From CAG-452 sp045531335 (GTDB lineage Bacteria > Bacillota > Clostridia > TANB77 > CAG-508): DNA of 41,653 bases. A program made the position numbers and the translations under genes. Shown piece by piece: positions 1 to 7,763 of this stretch. The notes beneath the pieces were generated by a model. That model saw only the letters and a program-made list of their open reading frames with translations, was not told the origin of the DNA and did not search any database. Numbering within the stretch: the first letter of the stretch is position 1; the number at the start of each line of letters is the position of its first letter. Location: the NCBI GenBank assembly GCA_045531335.1, contig JAZSDU010000037.1:1-41653 (forward strand), written 5' to 3'.

Positions 1-85
1 TCCAATGAGACCACTAGGATGGTTGAGTCCGAAGGGATTCCTAAAAAAATATAAAAGTCAAGAAGAATCGGTTATGGCAATATAA
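1..85 (+). CDS. Transposase/integrase C-terminal fragment (partial, cut by window edge)
   Basis: The frame beginning at base 2 runs open from the window edge to a TAA at 83-85. It encodes about 27 residues with the pattern RP-x-x-x-LG-x-x-(S)P-x-x-(F/Y)LKKY. This resembles the C-terminal tail of DDE integrase-type transposases (IS3/IS481-like), where 'RP...LG...SP' precedes the end of the protein. Only the tail is visible, so the family is an inference and the gene may be complete or a remnant. No terminal inverted repeat of an insertion sequence could be confirmed in the following 100 bases. Confidence 0.45.
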   Translation, partial: PMRPLGWLSPKGFLKKYKSQEESVMAI

Positions 86-170
86 AGTACTCAAAGTATA
101 TATTTTTCAAAAAAGTGTGACATATGATTGACTAACCTTCAGAAAGTTAAAAAAATCTAATTTATGTATA

Positions 171-198
171 TTGCTTATTTTTGTAAATATGGTATAAT
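171..198 (+). promoter_or_regulatory. Sigma-A type promoter with extended -10
   Basis: TTGCTT at 171-176, a 16-base spacer, and TATAAT at 193-198 preceded by ATATGG (extended -10, TG at 190-191). It precedes the gene starting at 329 and leaves a leader of about 125 bases. Confidence 0.65.
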
Positions 199-328
199 AA
201 TATAGTAATTTGGGTTTTCCCAACTTTATAATCTTCGTTTTACAACTTTGTGGTCAACATCGCAATTGAAATAAAATTTGAACTGTTTCAATAATTGTAA
301 AACAAATTTGTTTTAGGAGGCAAATGTT

Positions 329-1036
329 ATGAAGGCTAAATTTAAAAACAGTATAAAGATAGCAGAAGAAGCAAAAGAATTGCGGAATCAAGCACAAAAA
401 ATTTTAAATCAAGCAAGAATTATTGAAGAGGAAGCGGTAGAAAGTTTCAGAAAAGAAAGAAAAGAATTAATAGGTTGTTTGAATCAAAGAAAAGAAGATC
501 TTAATAAACAATTAGAAAAGTTTGAAAAAGAAATTCAGGATTTAGGAAAAACTTTTTGCAAACAAAAAGGTGCCCACACGACTGTTAATAAAACAAGAGA
601 GTTAATTCAACATGGCGAAATTGCCCATACTTTTCATGGAGCAAAATATCCTACAGTGACATATTGGACTTGTTTAATATGTGGTGAAGGATATAGGCGT
701 GGACCCTGTTGTAATAAAGGTAGTGAAGATGTAATAAAAAAAGCATCTGAGCAAAATGAAAATCTAGAGCTTAAGAAAACTGCTTTAAGGATTTTAGAAG
801 TTCTAGAATCAATTAATAAAATTCATGAAGAACTTCAAAAAAATAGAGAAGATTTTAAGGAAGTTTGTTCTCTCTTTGGGCATGAAACGGAGTATGGTGG
901 ACACCCACAATATTGGCAACAGTGCAAATGTTGTGGAGAACACATTGATTATGATAGCTATGATAACGCTTATCACAAAGCTGTGTTTCGAGGTCAGATT
1001 CTTAATCCAGGTTATGGTTTTACGATTCTTGATTAA
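329..1036 (+). CDS. Orphan protein: N-terminal coiled coil and two Cys/His modules
   Basis: A 235-residue protein I do not recognise. An AGGAGG at 315-320 supports the ATG at 329. Residues about 10-75 are charged and heptad-like, probably coiled coil. Two similar putative metal-binding modules follow. The first has Cys77, His83, then Trp113-x-Cys115-x-x-Cys118-Gly. The second has Cys180, His185, then Trp196-x-x-Cys199-x-x-Cys202-Gly. A second helical, charged stretch lies between them (about 135-178). The C4-like arrangement suggests structural zinc, but that is inference. The gene sits alone between its own promoter and a strong terminator, next to a transposase remnant. It uses CGG in frame at codon 19 (383-385), a codon nearly absent from the conserved genes here, so it may be acquired. 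Confidence 0.75.
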   Translation: MKAKFKNSIKIAEEAKELRNQAQKILNQARIIEEEAVESFRKERKELIGCLNQRKEDLNKQLEKFEKEIQDLGKTFCKQKGAHTTVNKTRELIQHGEIAHTFHGAKYPTVTYWTCLICGEGYRRGPCCNKGSEDVIKKASEQNENLELKKTALRILEVLESINKIHEELQKNREDFKEVCSLFGHETEYGGHPQYWQQCKCCGEHIDYDSYDNAYHKAVFRGQILNPGYGFTILD

Positions 1037-1083
1037 CATCTTAACTGTATGAAAAATTTAGTTAAAACTAAAATTTAGTTTTG

Positions 1084-1113
1084 CAGCATTATCTAGATTA
1101 ATGCTGTTTTTTT
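1084..1113 (+). terminator. Intrinsic terminator
   Basis: A perfect 8-bp stem, CAGCATTA/TAATGCTG (1084-1091 and 1099-1106), with a 7-base loop is followed by seven T. It ends the gene at 329-1036. Confidence 0.85.
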
Positions 1114-1274
1114 ATTTAATAGATTTCTTAGATGTGTTGAGGAGTAAATAAAATTCTGGTCTTGGAAAGAGTATATAATAATTATTTAAAAAATAATGAA
1201 AAAATGTAATTAGTATTATTAAAAGTGTTATAGGGTAAATAAATTCCAAGTTGTATAATAAATTATATAATAAT

Positions 1275-1380
1275 ATTGCGGGGTGACCAAAAGTCTCCCC
1301 ATTATTTTTTTGCAATCCAGTTAAAAGCCACGCTTTTAGGCTGTTAACGGGAGTCGGGGTGACTCCCTGTTCCTGCAAAT
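1275..1380. repeat. Structured non-coding element (MITE-like remnant?)
   Basis: This gene-free stretch is far more GC-rich than its surroundings and holds three nested dyads: GGGGTGAC/GTCTCCCC (one mismatch), TAAAAGC/GCTTTTA and GGGAGTC/GACTCCC. The inner part is bounded by TTTGCA (1309-1314) and TGCAAA (1374-1379), which could be short terminal inverted repeats. A minus-strand open frame across it shows no protein-like character. It may be a miniature element or a structured RNA. No second copy was found in the window. Confidence 0.4.
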
Positions 1381-1480
1381 TTTAAAAAAAATTGAAAAAA
1401 TAATAATTACCTATTTTATGTAGGGTATTAAAGAACTTTTTATATTGGTTATGATAGTTAAAATTTATAAATAAATATAT

Positions 1481-1522
1481 AAATAAAAAACAAAGGGAGA
1501 GAATTTATTCTCTCCCTTTGTT
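1481..1522 (-). terminator. Intrinsic terminator of the minus-strand membrane gene
   Basis: A 16-bp perfect inverted repeat (1489-1504 and 1507-1522, core AAAGGGAGAG) is followed on the minus strand by a T-rich tail (A-run 1485-1490 on the plus strand). Confidence 0.85.
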
Positions 1523-1548
1523 AGTTAATCAGTACAAATTTACTTAAT

Positions 1549-1980
1549 CTAGTTTAAATGGAAATATTTAAGAAATTCTTCATAGCTTTCAAGAGTAATC
1601 TCCGTATCAAGAAAAATTTCACATATAATTTTTCCATTTCTATCAACTTTAGCTTTACATTCAAATTCATCTTTCGAAATAGCTCCAGAATAGTTTATAA
1701 ATACTTTTTGAAATTCTGAAGTTAATTCTTCCTTTACTTCTGATAGCTTGTCCTGTTCATACTTTTCTACAAAATTTCGGTATTGAACACATTTTATTGC
1801 AATAATAATCAAATAAACAAGCACTTCAATACACAGCAAAGTTGAAAGACATTTCTCGAAAGCTTCTAATTCATTAGGATAGATTGCTTTCGCAATTACT
1901 AGGTCTAATACTGCAATAATCAGCAGCGATATAAATAGACCGACTAGCCATTTATGCAATTTTTTGTTCTGATTATACAT
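1549..1980 (-). CDS. Small membrane protein with cytosolic tail
   Basis: A 143-residue protein of unknown family. Two hydrophobic segments (about residues 10-32 and 45-65) form a helical hairpin. A charged, probably coiled-coil segment follows (about 68-92), then a mixed C-terminal domain of about 50 residues rich in Lys, Asp and Glu. A CCTCC at 1988-1992 (GGAGG on the minus strand) supports the ATG at 1980. The gene has its own promoter about 130 bases upstream and its own terminator, so it is monocistronic. Nothing in the neighbourhood reveals a role. Confidence 0.75.
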   Translation of the reverse strand: MYNQNKKLHKWLVGLFISLLIIAVLDLVIAKAIYPNELEAFEKCLSTLLCIEVLVYLIIIAIKCVQYRNFVEKYEQDKLSEVKEELTSEFQKVFINYSGAISKDEFECKAKVDRNGKIICEIFLDTEITLESYEEFLKYFHLN

Positions 1981-2111
1981 GACATTTCCTCCGTTTCTTT
2001 TATTGATGCAATGGTTTATATATGTAAAAACTAAAAAGTTAGAGGCTAATTTCCTCTCACAAATTAGTGAAAAAAATTATTAAGACACAGCACTTGCCTG
2101 TATCAACGCAT

Positions 2112-2140
2112 ATTATATCATAGTTTTACATAATTTGCAA
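2112..2140 (-). promoter_or_regulatory. Sigma-A type promoter (minus strand)
   Basis: On the minus strand TTGCAA (2135-2140), a 17-base spacer and TATAAT (2112-2117) with an upstream TATGA, i.e. an extended -10. It drives the gene at 1980-1549. The leader contains a small dyad, CTAATTT/AAATTAG. Confidence 0.7.
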
Positions 2141-2366
2141 ATCATACTTTTTTCAAAAAAATGCAACATTTAATAAAAATTTTGTACTCTTATATATGAA
2201 TTTAAAAAACGTGTTTTAATACGCATAAATTGGAGGTAATATTTATTGAATAATATTTATATTTTATAGTATTAGTTATTTCTAAAAGGTAATTAAGACG
2301 AAAAGAGATATCCTATTCTCTTTTTGCATAATATTTATGGAGAAATATTATGGAGGAGTTAATTAA

Positions 2367-2582
2367 ATGCAAATTACTTCTTGCGAAATTAGTAATACAA
2401 AATATATTCAAATTTATTTAACTGAAGAAGAATTAGAAACGCAAGAAACTAAAGAGCTAATAAATAAATATAAAAAAGAAAAATGCCGTTTAGCTATATT
2501 TGTAAGTGGAAAAAAGAATTATCCCGAAATTCTTAAAAAAATAGTTACGAAACAAGTGGAATTAAATAAGAATGTATGCTAA
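2367..2582 (+). CDS. Small protein upstream of, and overlapping, the serine recombinase gene
   Basis: A 71-residue protein preceded by GGAGGAG about 10 bases upstream of the ATG. It has no signal peptide or membrane segment. The sequence alternates beta-like and charged helical stretches, with a central 'LAIFVSG' strand and a short 'YPEILKKI' helix. Its end lies 43 bases before the preferred recombinase start (2626) and overlaps the upstream alternative start, so the two are almost certainly co-translated. I infer an accessory role in the recombinase cassette but recognise no family. Bases 2141-2366 upstream hold no convincing gene, only a GGAGG followed by a seven-codon frame. Confidence 0.65.
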   Translation: MQITSCEISNTKYIQIYLTEEELETQETKELINKYKKEKCRLAIFVSGKKNYPEILKKIVTKQVELNKNVC

Positions 2583-2625
2583 CATGACATCATCAAGCAA
2601 TATCAGGCGAGATATGGAGGATAAT

Positions 2626-4200
2626 ATGACAGTTGTGGGATATTGTAGATTGTCTAGAGATGAAGATAAAGAAAATTATTCAAGTATTGAAGAGCAAAAA
2701 AGAATTATTTCTGATTATGCAAGTACTCGTAATTGGAATATCTCTGACTTCTATATAGATGACAATGTTTCGGGATATACCTTTAATAGGCCTGAATTTT
2801 CAAAAATGATGGAACAAGTAAAGGGAGGAAAAATTGATGTAGTAATTGTAAAAGATTTATCAAGAATTGGAAGAAATAACGGACGAGTTTTAGTTCTAAT
2901 AGATGATTTTAAAAATATGCAAAAGAACTTAATAGCAGTATCTGAAATGGGAGGGTCTTATGATGTTCTAAATGATAGAGATGACCTTATAGGTATAACA
3001 ACTTGGTTTAATGAAAGATATGTTAAAGAGTGTTCTAAAAAAACACGAGATCATATGTATTCTAAACAAAAATCAGGAAGATTAATCATGGGAAATTATT
3101 ATGGTTATGAAAAAGTTTTTAAAGATGATATACCTATGCTTTATGTAATAGATGAAATACGACCGGTTATTAAATTAATTTTTAAGTTGTATTTAGAAGA
3201 TGGATATGGCTTTCAAAAAATTAGTGAAATATTAAATACAAAATATAACTTTCCTACACCTTCAGAATACTACAGAATGAAACATTTAGAACGAGGAAGA
3301 ATTTATAAACACAAAGTTCAAGAATCTTGGACTAAAGACATGGTTAGTAATATTTTAAAGAATGAAGTTTATACTGGTACTTTAATAACTCATAAAAAAC
3401 GAAGTATAAATATTAGAGGAAAAATTGTAAAACTTCCTAAAGAAGAACATTTTATATTTGAAAATCATCACGAACCTATTATTTCAAAAGAAATGTTTAA
3501 GTTAGCACAAGAATTACGAAATAAAAAATATAAACAAAATACATCAGGTGCAAAAACAAAGCATAACTATATTTTTTCAGGAATGTGTGTATGTAATGAA
3601 TGTGGATCAGGAATGTCTGGAATGATTATAAAAAGAAAAGTTCGTGAAAAAGGTTATGATTGTTCAAGATATAGGCAATATAGTACAAAAGCATGTAACT
3701 GCCACGAGGTTAAAGAAAAAGACATATTAATTCATTTGAAAGAGTTTTTAAAGTTTACTAAACAAAAATATTTAAAAGAAATAAAATCTATAAAACTAGA
3801 ACAAAAACAAGATAAAAACAATAATGATAAATTCAAGCTACAAAATAAATTAAATATTCTAAATGAAGAATATAAAATGCTAATTAATCAAAAAATAAAA
3901 GAAATGGCATCTTCTAATAATTCTATACAAAGAGAAATTATAGAAAACACTTATAAAGAATTAGAAAAAGAAAAAATGCAGAGTATCACCTACTTGCAAG
4001 AAGCGATTCAAAATAATGAAAAGAAAAATTTAGAAGAAAAACTTTCTAAATTAAAAACATCTTTAGAGTATTTTGATGACATTATAAATGCAAAAGAACC
4101 AAGCAGAATTATATTACAAATGATAATTGATAAAATTTATATACATAGAGATAAAACCATTAGATTTCAGTTAAAAAGTGATATAGAAAAACTTTATTAA
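2626..4200 (+). CDS. Large serine recombinase (site-specific integrase/resolvase)
   Basis: A 524-residue protein when started at 2626. That ATG has GGAGG at 2616-2620, whereas the open frame extends to 2572. The order matches large serine recombinases: a resolvase catalytic domain with YCRLS (nucleophile Ser10, catalytic Arg8) and KDLSRIGRN at about 76-84; the 'recombinase' DNA-binding domain at about 150-300; a zinc ribbon with C-x2-C (near 324-330) and later cysteines in the DCSR and ACNCH segments; then a long Lys/Glu-rich coiled coil at about 385-480. Such enzymes integrate and excise phages or transposons between short att sites. The gene is complete. The downstream BRO gene and truncated peroxiredoxin suggest a small integrated element. 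No att core could be identified. Confidence 0.9.
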   Translation: MTVVGYCRLSRDEDKENYSSIEEQKRIISDYASTRNWNISDFYIDDNVSGYTFNRPEFSKMMEQVKGGKIDVVIVKDLSRIGRNNGRVLVLIDDFKNMQKNLIAVSEMGGSYDVLNDRDDLIGITTWFNERYVKECSKKTRDHMYSKQKSGRLIMGNYYGYEKVFKDDIPMLYVIDEIRPVIKLIFKLYLEDGYGFQKISEILNTKYNFPTPSEYYRMKHLERGRIYKHKVQESWTKDMVSNILKNEVYTGTLITHKKRSINIRGKIVKLPKEEHFIFENHHEPIISKEMFKLAQELRNKKYKQNTSGAKTKHNYIFSGMCVCNECGSGMSGMIIKRKVREKGYDCSRYRQYSTKACNCHEVKEKDILIHLKEFLKFTKQKYLKEIKSIKLEQKQDKNNNDKFKLQNKLNILNEEYKMLINQKIKEMASSNNSIQREIIENTYKELEKEKMQSITYLQEAIQNNEKKNLEEKLSKLKTSLEYFDDIINAKEPSRIILQMIIDKIYIHRDKTIRFQLKSDIEKLY

Positions 4201-4226
4201 ATGCAGAACAAATTTTTGCAAAACTA

Positions 4227-4255
4227 TTGAAAAATTTTAGAAAAATTGATATAAA
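4227..4255 (+). promoter_or_regulatory. Probable sigma-A promoter
   Basis: TTGAAA (4227-4232), a 17-base spacer and TATAAA (4250-4255), upstream of the BRO-type gene at 4297. Confidence 0.5.
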
Positions 4256-4296
4256 ATAAATACAAACAAATTTTCGAGAAAATGAAGGAGGCAAAA

Positions 4297-5199
4297 ATGA
4301 ATCAAGATAATTTGCATTTAATAAATAAGATTTTCAATAATGAAACTATAAGAACTGTATGGGATAAAGACGAAGAAAAATATTTTATAAGTATTGTGGA
4401 TATAGTAAGTGTAATATCTCAAAGTAAAGATGGAAGGAAGTATTGGAACAAACTAAAACAAAGATTAAAAGAAGAAGGAAATGAGTTGGTGACAAATTGT
4501 CACCAACTGAAATTAAAATCATCAGATGGAAAATATTATAATACAGATGTATGTGACATAGAAGGCATGTTTCGTATAATTGAATCAATTCCTTCTAAAA
4601 ACGCTGAGCCAATAAAACAATGGCTTGCACGTTTAGGAAAAGAAAGAATCGATGAAACTTTTGATCCAAGTATTGCATTGCAAAGAGCTATAGATTTATA
4701 TCGTACTAAAGGGTATGATGAAGAATGGATTGCAAAAAGAATAAAAACAATTCGAGAAAGAAAAAAGCTAACTGATGTATGGAAAGAAAATGGAATAGAA
4801 AGCAATATTGAATATGCAATCTTAACAAATGAAATATACAAAGAGTGGTCAGGAATGACAGCAAAAGAGTATAAACAATATAAAGGATTAAGAAAAGAAA
4901 GCTTAAGAGATAATATGGATAATATAGAACTTATATTAACAGATTTATCAGAAGAAGCAACTAAAAGGATTGCTGCTAAACAAAAACCATTAGGATTAAA
5001 TGAAAATATCAAAATTGCTAAAATGGGTGGACATGCAGCAAAGGTAGCAAGAGATGATATTGAAAAAAATCTAGGTGAATCAGTTGTAACAAAAGATAAT
5101 AGACTAAACTATAAATACATCGAAGAAACAAACCAAATATTAAATAAAGATAATACAAAGAAAATAGCCAAAGATAAGAAAAAAACAGTAAAGAAATAA
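4297..5199 (+). CDS. BRO-N / DinD-like phage-type protein
   Basis: A 300-residue protein. The start at 4297 is preferred over an in-frame ATG at 4282 because GAAGGAGG lies between them. The N-terminal ~110 residues look like a BRO-N (phage antirepressor-type) DNA-binding domain: 'IRTVWDKDEEKYFISIVDIV', then a DGRKYWNKLK helix, and 'IIESIPSKNAEPIKQWLA'. The C-terminal half has the 'WSGMTAKEYKQYKGL', 'LTDLSEEATKRIA' and 'MGGHAAKVARDDIE' blocks typical of DinD/BRO proteins of phages and mobile elements. The exact role is unknown; proteins of this type act in phage regulation or DNA-damage responses. The end is Lys-rich. The stop at 5197-5199 abuts the peroxiredoxin remnant directly, marking a cassette boundary. 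Confidence 0.8.
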   Translation: MNQDNLHLINKIFNNETIRTVWDKDEEKYFISIVDIVSVISQSKDGRKYWNKLKQRLKEEGNELVTNCHQLKLKSSDGKYYNTDVCDIEGMFRIIESIPSKNAEPIKQWLARLGKERIDETFDPSIALQRAIDLYRTKGYDEEWIAKRIKTIRERKKLTDVWKENGIESNIEYAILTNEIYKEWSGMTAKEYKQYKGLRKESLRDNMDNIELILTDLSEEATKRIAAKQKPLGLNENIKIAKMGGHAAKVARDDIEKNLGESVVTKDNRLNYKYIEETNQILNKDNTKKIAKDKKKTVKK

Positions 5200-5200
5200 A

Positions 5201-5800
5201 TCCAAAGATGCGTACTTTACCCCAGTATGTACAACTGAATTTATTGCATTTTCAAAAGCTTATACATATTTTCAAAACTTAAATACATGTCTTATTGGAT
5301 TAAGTATAGATAGCAATCCATCACATTTAGCATGGCTGTATGATATTTATATAAGGACAGGAATTGAAATTCCTTTTCCAGTAATCGCTGATAGAAGTGG
5401 TGAAATAGCCAGACAGTACGGAATGATTTCGAACACAATAAATTCAACTCAAACAGTAAGAAACGTATATATAATTGACGATAAAGGTATAATTAGAGTA
5501 ATATTAGTTTATCCTATGAATGTTGGAAGATGTATACCAGAAATATTAAGAATTTTAAAAGCTCTTCAAACTGCTGATTGTAACGATGCAGCAACACCTG
5601 CAAATTGGATGCCTAGCGAACCTATTATACAGTCTGCACCTGCTACATATTTAGAATTACAAGAAAGAGTTCTATCAATACAAAAACAAAAAAATGGTAT
5701 GAGTTGGTATTTAAGTTTTAAAAATTCAGAATGTAGTAAGGAGTTAAATAATATTGAAATCAAAAAAATCGAAGATAAAAATTTACAAAAAACCAAATAA
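5201..5800 (+). pseudogene. Peroxiredoxin (AhpC/TSA, Prx6-like), 5'-truncated
   Basis: The frame is open from just after the BRO stop and encodes FTPVCTTEF, the active-site block of 1-Cys/Prx6-type peroxiredoxins, with the peroxidatic Cys at 5228-5230. The conserved downstream parts follow: 'LIGLSIDSNPSHLAW', 'FPVIADRSGEIARQYGM', 'TVRNVYIIDDKGIIR' and 'ALQTAD...TPANWMP'. About 35-40 N-terminal residues, the start codon and the ribosome binding site are missing, and no start lies before the active site. An internal ATG at 5423 would give 125 residues without the catalytic Cys. The likely cause is insertion or deletion at the recombinase-BRO cassette. The missing 5' part is not visible upstream of 2367. 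It is probably non-functional. Confidence 0.8.
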
Positions 5801-5889
5801 AGAAGTAACTGAATTTAATATTACTTTACTAATATTTTAAAACTTTTTGCAAATAATAAATATTAGTAGAAATTTTAAAGGAGGTTAAA

Positions 5890-6075
5890 ATGGATAAAAA
5901 GCAAGTTATTAATTGTACAGTTCATAGTTGCGAATACAATAATCAAAAAACAGAAAAATGCGAGTTAGAGGATATTATAGTAAGACCATGTAAGGATTGT
6001 AACACTGGAAAGCCAGAAGACGAATCAATGTGTGGTAGTTATAAAAGCAATTATGAAAATACAAACCAATTTTAA
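5890..6075 (+). CDS. DUF1540 family cysteine protein
   Basis: A 61-residue protein preceded by AAAGGAGG. It has the DUF1540 layout: C-x-V-x-x-C-x-YN near the N-terminus, a second Cys in 'KCELEDI', then Cys residues in 'RPCKDC' and 'SMCGSY', six in all. The pattern suggests metal binding (inference). These small proteins are common in spore-forming Clostridia, often near stress or sporulation genes; their function is not established. A terminator follows immediately, so the gene is separate from fba. Confidence 0.8.
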   Translation: MDKKQVINCTVHSCEYNNQKTEKCELEDIIVRPCKDCNTGKPEDESMCGSYKSNYENTNQF

Positions 6076-6084
6076 AATTACAGG

Positions 6085-6115
6085 ATCCTAATATATTAAA
6101 TATTAGGATTTTTAT
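6085..6115 (+). terminator. Intrinsic terminator
   Basis: The 9-bp stem ATCCTAATA/TATTAGGAT (6085-6093 and 6101-6109) with a 7-base loop is followed by TTTTTATTT. Confidence 0.8.
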
Positions 6116-6124
6116 TTAAATTAG

Positions 6125-6153
6125 TTGACAAGATAAAATTTAAGAAATAGAAT
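6125..6153 (+). promoter_or_regulatory. fba promoter
   Basis: A consensus TTGACA (6125-6130), 17-base spacer and TAGAAT (6148-6153). It leaves a leader of about 25 bases before fba. Confidence 0.75.
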
Positions 6154-6182
6154 AAGTTTATGAAATATAAGGAGGTAAAGTT

Positions 6183-7112
6183 ATGCCATTAGTAACAACA
6201 AAAGAAATGTTTGAAAAATCTATGAACGAAGGATTTGCTATAGGAGCTTTTAATATAAACAATATGGAAATATTACAAGGAATAGTAGATGCAGCGCAAA
6301 AACAAAATTCGCCAGTTATTCTTCAAGCATCAAGTGGTGCAATTAAATATGCTAGAATAAAATATTTAATGAAAATGGTTGAAGCTGCTGCTGAAGAAAC
6401 AACTATTCCAATAGCAATACATTTAGATCACGGAGCTGATTTTGAAGCATGTAAAATGTGTATAGATAATGGATTCACATCAGTTATGATAGATGGTTCA
6501 AAATATAGTTTCGAAGAAAATATAGAAATAACAAAAAAAGTTGTTGATTATGCTCACGAAAGAGGAGTAGTAGTAGAAGCAGAATTAGGACAATTAGCAG
6601 GTATTGAAGACGATGTTAATGTTTCTGAAGCTGATGCAAAATATACTGATCCAGATCAAGCAAAAGAATTTGTAGAAAGAACAGGTTGTGATTCTTTAGC
6701 AATAGCAATTGGAACAAGCCATGGAGCTTACAAATTTAAAGGTGAAGCAAAATTAAGAATGGATATTTTAAAAGAAATTAAAGAAAAAATACCAAATACA
6801 CCTATAGTATTACATGGGGCTTCAACTGTAATTCCGGAATTAGTAGAAACATGTAATAAATATGGAGGAGACATACCAGGTGCAAAAGGTGTTCCTGATG
6901 AAATATTACATACTGCAAGTATTTCAGGAGTTTCAAAAATAAATGTAGACACTGATTTAAGATTAGCATTTACTTCAGAAATTAGAAAAACATTAGTAGA
7001 AAACCCTGGAGCATTTGATCCTAGAAAATATTTAACACCAGCAAGAGAAAAAATTACAGAAATAGTAGAACATAAAATTAAAAATGTATTTGGTTCATCA
7101 AACAAAGCTTAA
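6183..7112 (+). CDS. fba: Class II fructose-1,6-bisphosphate aldolase
   Basis: A 309-residue cytoplasmic zinc enzyme that reversibly cleaves fructose 1,6-bisphosphate into dihydroxyacetone phosphate and glyceraldehyde 3-phosphate. Class II signatures are HLDHG (residues 80-84: catalytic Asp82 and zinc ligand His83), 'VEAELGQLAGIEDD', 'AIAIGTSHGAYKF' with a zinc-ligand His, 'VLHGAST' with the last His ligand, and 'INVDTDLR'. Length and order match Gram-positive FbaA. GGAGG at 6171-6175 precedes the ATG. The gene is monocistronic with its own near-consensus promoter and converges on smpB across a GTAGGGGC palindrome, consistent with a highly expressed glycolytic gene. Confidence 0.95.
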   Translation: MPLVTTKEMFEKSMNEGFAIGAFNINNMEILQGIVDAAQKQNSPVILQASSGAIKYARIKYLMKMVEAAAEETTIPIAIHLDHGADFEACKMCIDNGFTSVMIDGSKYSFEENIEITKKVVDYAHERGVVVEAELGQLAGIEDDVNVSEADAKYTDPDQAKEFVERTGCDSLAIAIGTSHGAYKFKGEAKLRMDILKEIKEKIPNTPIVLHGASTVIPELVETCNKYGGDIPGAKGVPDEILHTASISGVSKINVDTDLRLAFTSEIRKTLVENPGAFDPRKYLTPAREKITEIVEHKIKNVFGSSNKA

Positions 7113-7136
7113 AAAATAATCGTATTTGTAAAATTT

Positions 7137-7162
7137 GTAGGGGCAGGTCTTGTGCCTGCCCC
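7137..7162 (+). repeat. GTAGGGGC-family palindrome (short form)
   Basis: GTAGGGGCAGG, a 7-base loop and CCTGCCCC form an 8-bp GC-rich stem between the convergent fba and smpB genes. It may also act as a bidirectional transcription barrier, although no T-run follows. Confidence 0.75.
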
Positions 7163-7187
7163 AAATTATTAAAATATAATTATTTTA

Positions 7188-7631
7188 TCAGTTATCTATA
7201 TTTCTTCTCATTCTCATTTCCGCCTCTTTTTTAGCAATATCACGTCTTTTATCATATAGTTTTTTCCCTTTACCAATTCCTAATTCTATTTTTACTAGAT
7301 TTCCTTTAAAATACATAGTTAAAGGTATAAGTGAATATCCTTTTTGTTTAATTAGACCTACTAATTTATTTATTTCGCGTTTGTTTATTAATAATTTTCT
7401 ATCTCTTAGAGGATCTTTGTTATATATATTGCCGAATTCATATGGGCTTATATGTAAGTTGTATATAAATAACTCGCCATTTTTTATTGAAGCATAGCTA
7501 TCCTTTAAATTAGCTTTACCATTTCTTATAGATTTAATTTCTGTACCTGACAAAACTATACCTGTTTCTATTGTATCTTCTATTGTGTAATTATGTCTTG
7601 CAGTTGGGTTTTTCGAAATAATCTTAGACAT
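7188..7631 (-). CDS. smpB: SsrA (tmRNA)-binding protein SmpB
   Basis: A 147-residue protein of normal SmpB length. It binds tmRNA and delivers it to stalled ribosomes for trans-translation. Seen: the N-terminal 'KNPTARHNYTIEDTIETGI' block, 'LSGTEIKSIRNGKANLKDSY', 'NLHISPYEFGN', 'RDRKLLINKREI' and the C-terminal basic tail 'KKLYDKRRDIAKKEAEMRMRR'. The latter folds into the mRNA channel in the known complex. AGAGG lies upstream of the ATG on the minus strand. No rnr or secG neighbour is present, unlike many Firmicutes. Trans-translation is relevant here because several genes in this window carry ribosome-challenging frame changes (context only). Confidence 0.95.
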   Translation of the reverse strand: MSKIISKNPTARHNYTIEDTIETGIVLSGTEIKSIRNGKANLKDSYASIKNGELFIYNLHISPYEFGNIYNKDPLRDRKLLINKREINKLVGLIKQKGYSLIPLTMYFKGNLVKIELGIGKGKKLYDKRRDIAKKEAEMRMRRNIDN

Positions 7632-7666
7632 TTATAAATACGACCTCTTTCTTTAAAATATATAAA

Positions 7667-7695
7667 ATTATATCATATCAAAAATAAAATGGAAA
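7667..7695 (-). promoter_or_regulatory. smpB promoter
   Basis: On the minus strand TTTCCA (7690-7695), 17-base spacer and TATAAT (7667-7672) with an extended -10 TATGA. Confidence 0.5.
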
Positions 7696-7710
7696 GCATA
7701 AATTAAAAAA

Positions 7711-7737
7711 TAGGGGGCATATTCATGCGCCCCTACG
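7711..7737 (-). repeat. GTAGGGGC-family palindrome acting as terminator
   Basis: Read on the minus strand: GTAGGGGCGCAT, loop GAAT, ATGCCCCCTA, with one bulged base, then a T-run. It lies directly downstream of the minus-strand gene ending at 7764 and has the form of an intrinsic terminator. Confidence 0.7.
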
Positions 7738-7763
7738 TTTTTTTAAAAGTTTGGTTGTATAAA

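Noticed and set aside
383..385. A sixth CGG shift at codon 19 of the gene at 329
   Set aside because: The +1 frame stops within a few codons while the zero frame stays open for 235 codons.
1112..1378. Minus-strand 88-residue gene
   Set aside because: It covers hairpins and A/T-rich filler, has no ribosome site and no protein-like pattern.
2246..2269. Seven-codon TTG-started leader peptide after GGAGG
   Set aside because: Too short to support, and no attenuator structure links it to the recombinase cassette.
5423..5800. Functional 125-residue peroxiredoxin
   Set aside because: The start lies after the active-site cysteine; homology extends upstream to 5216 in the same frame, so it is a truncated gene.
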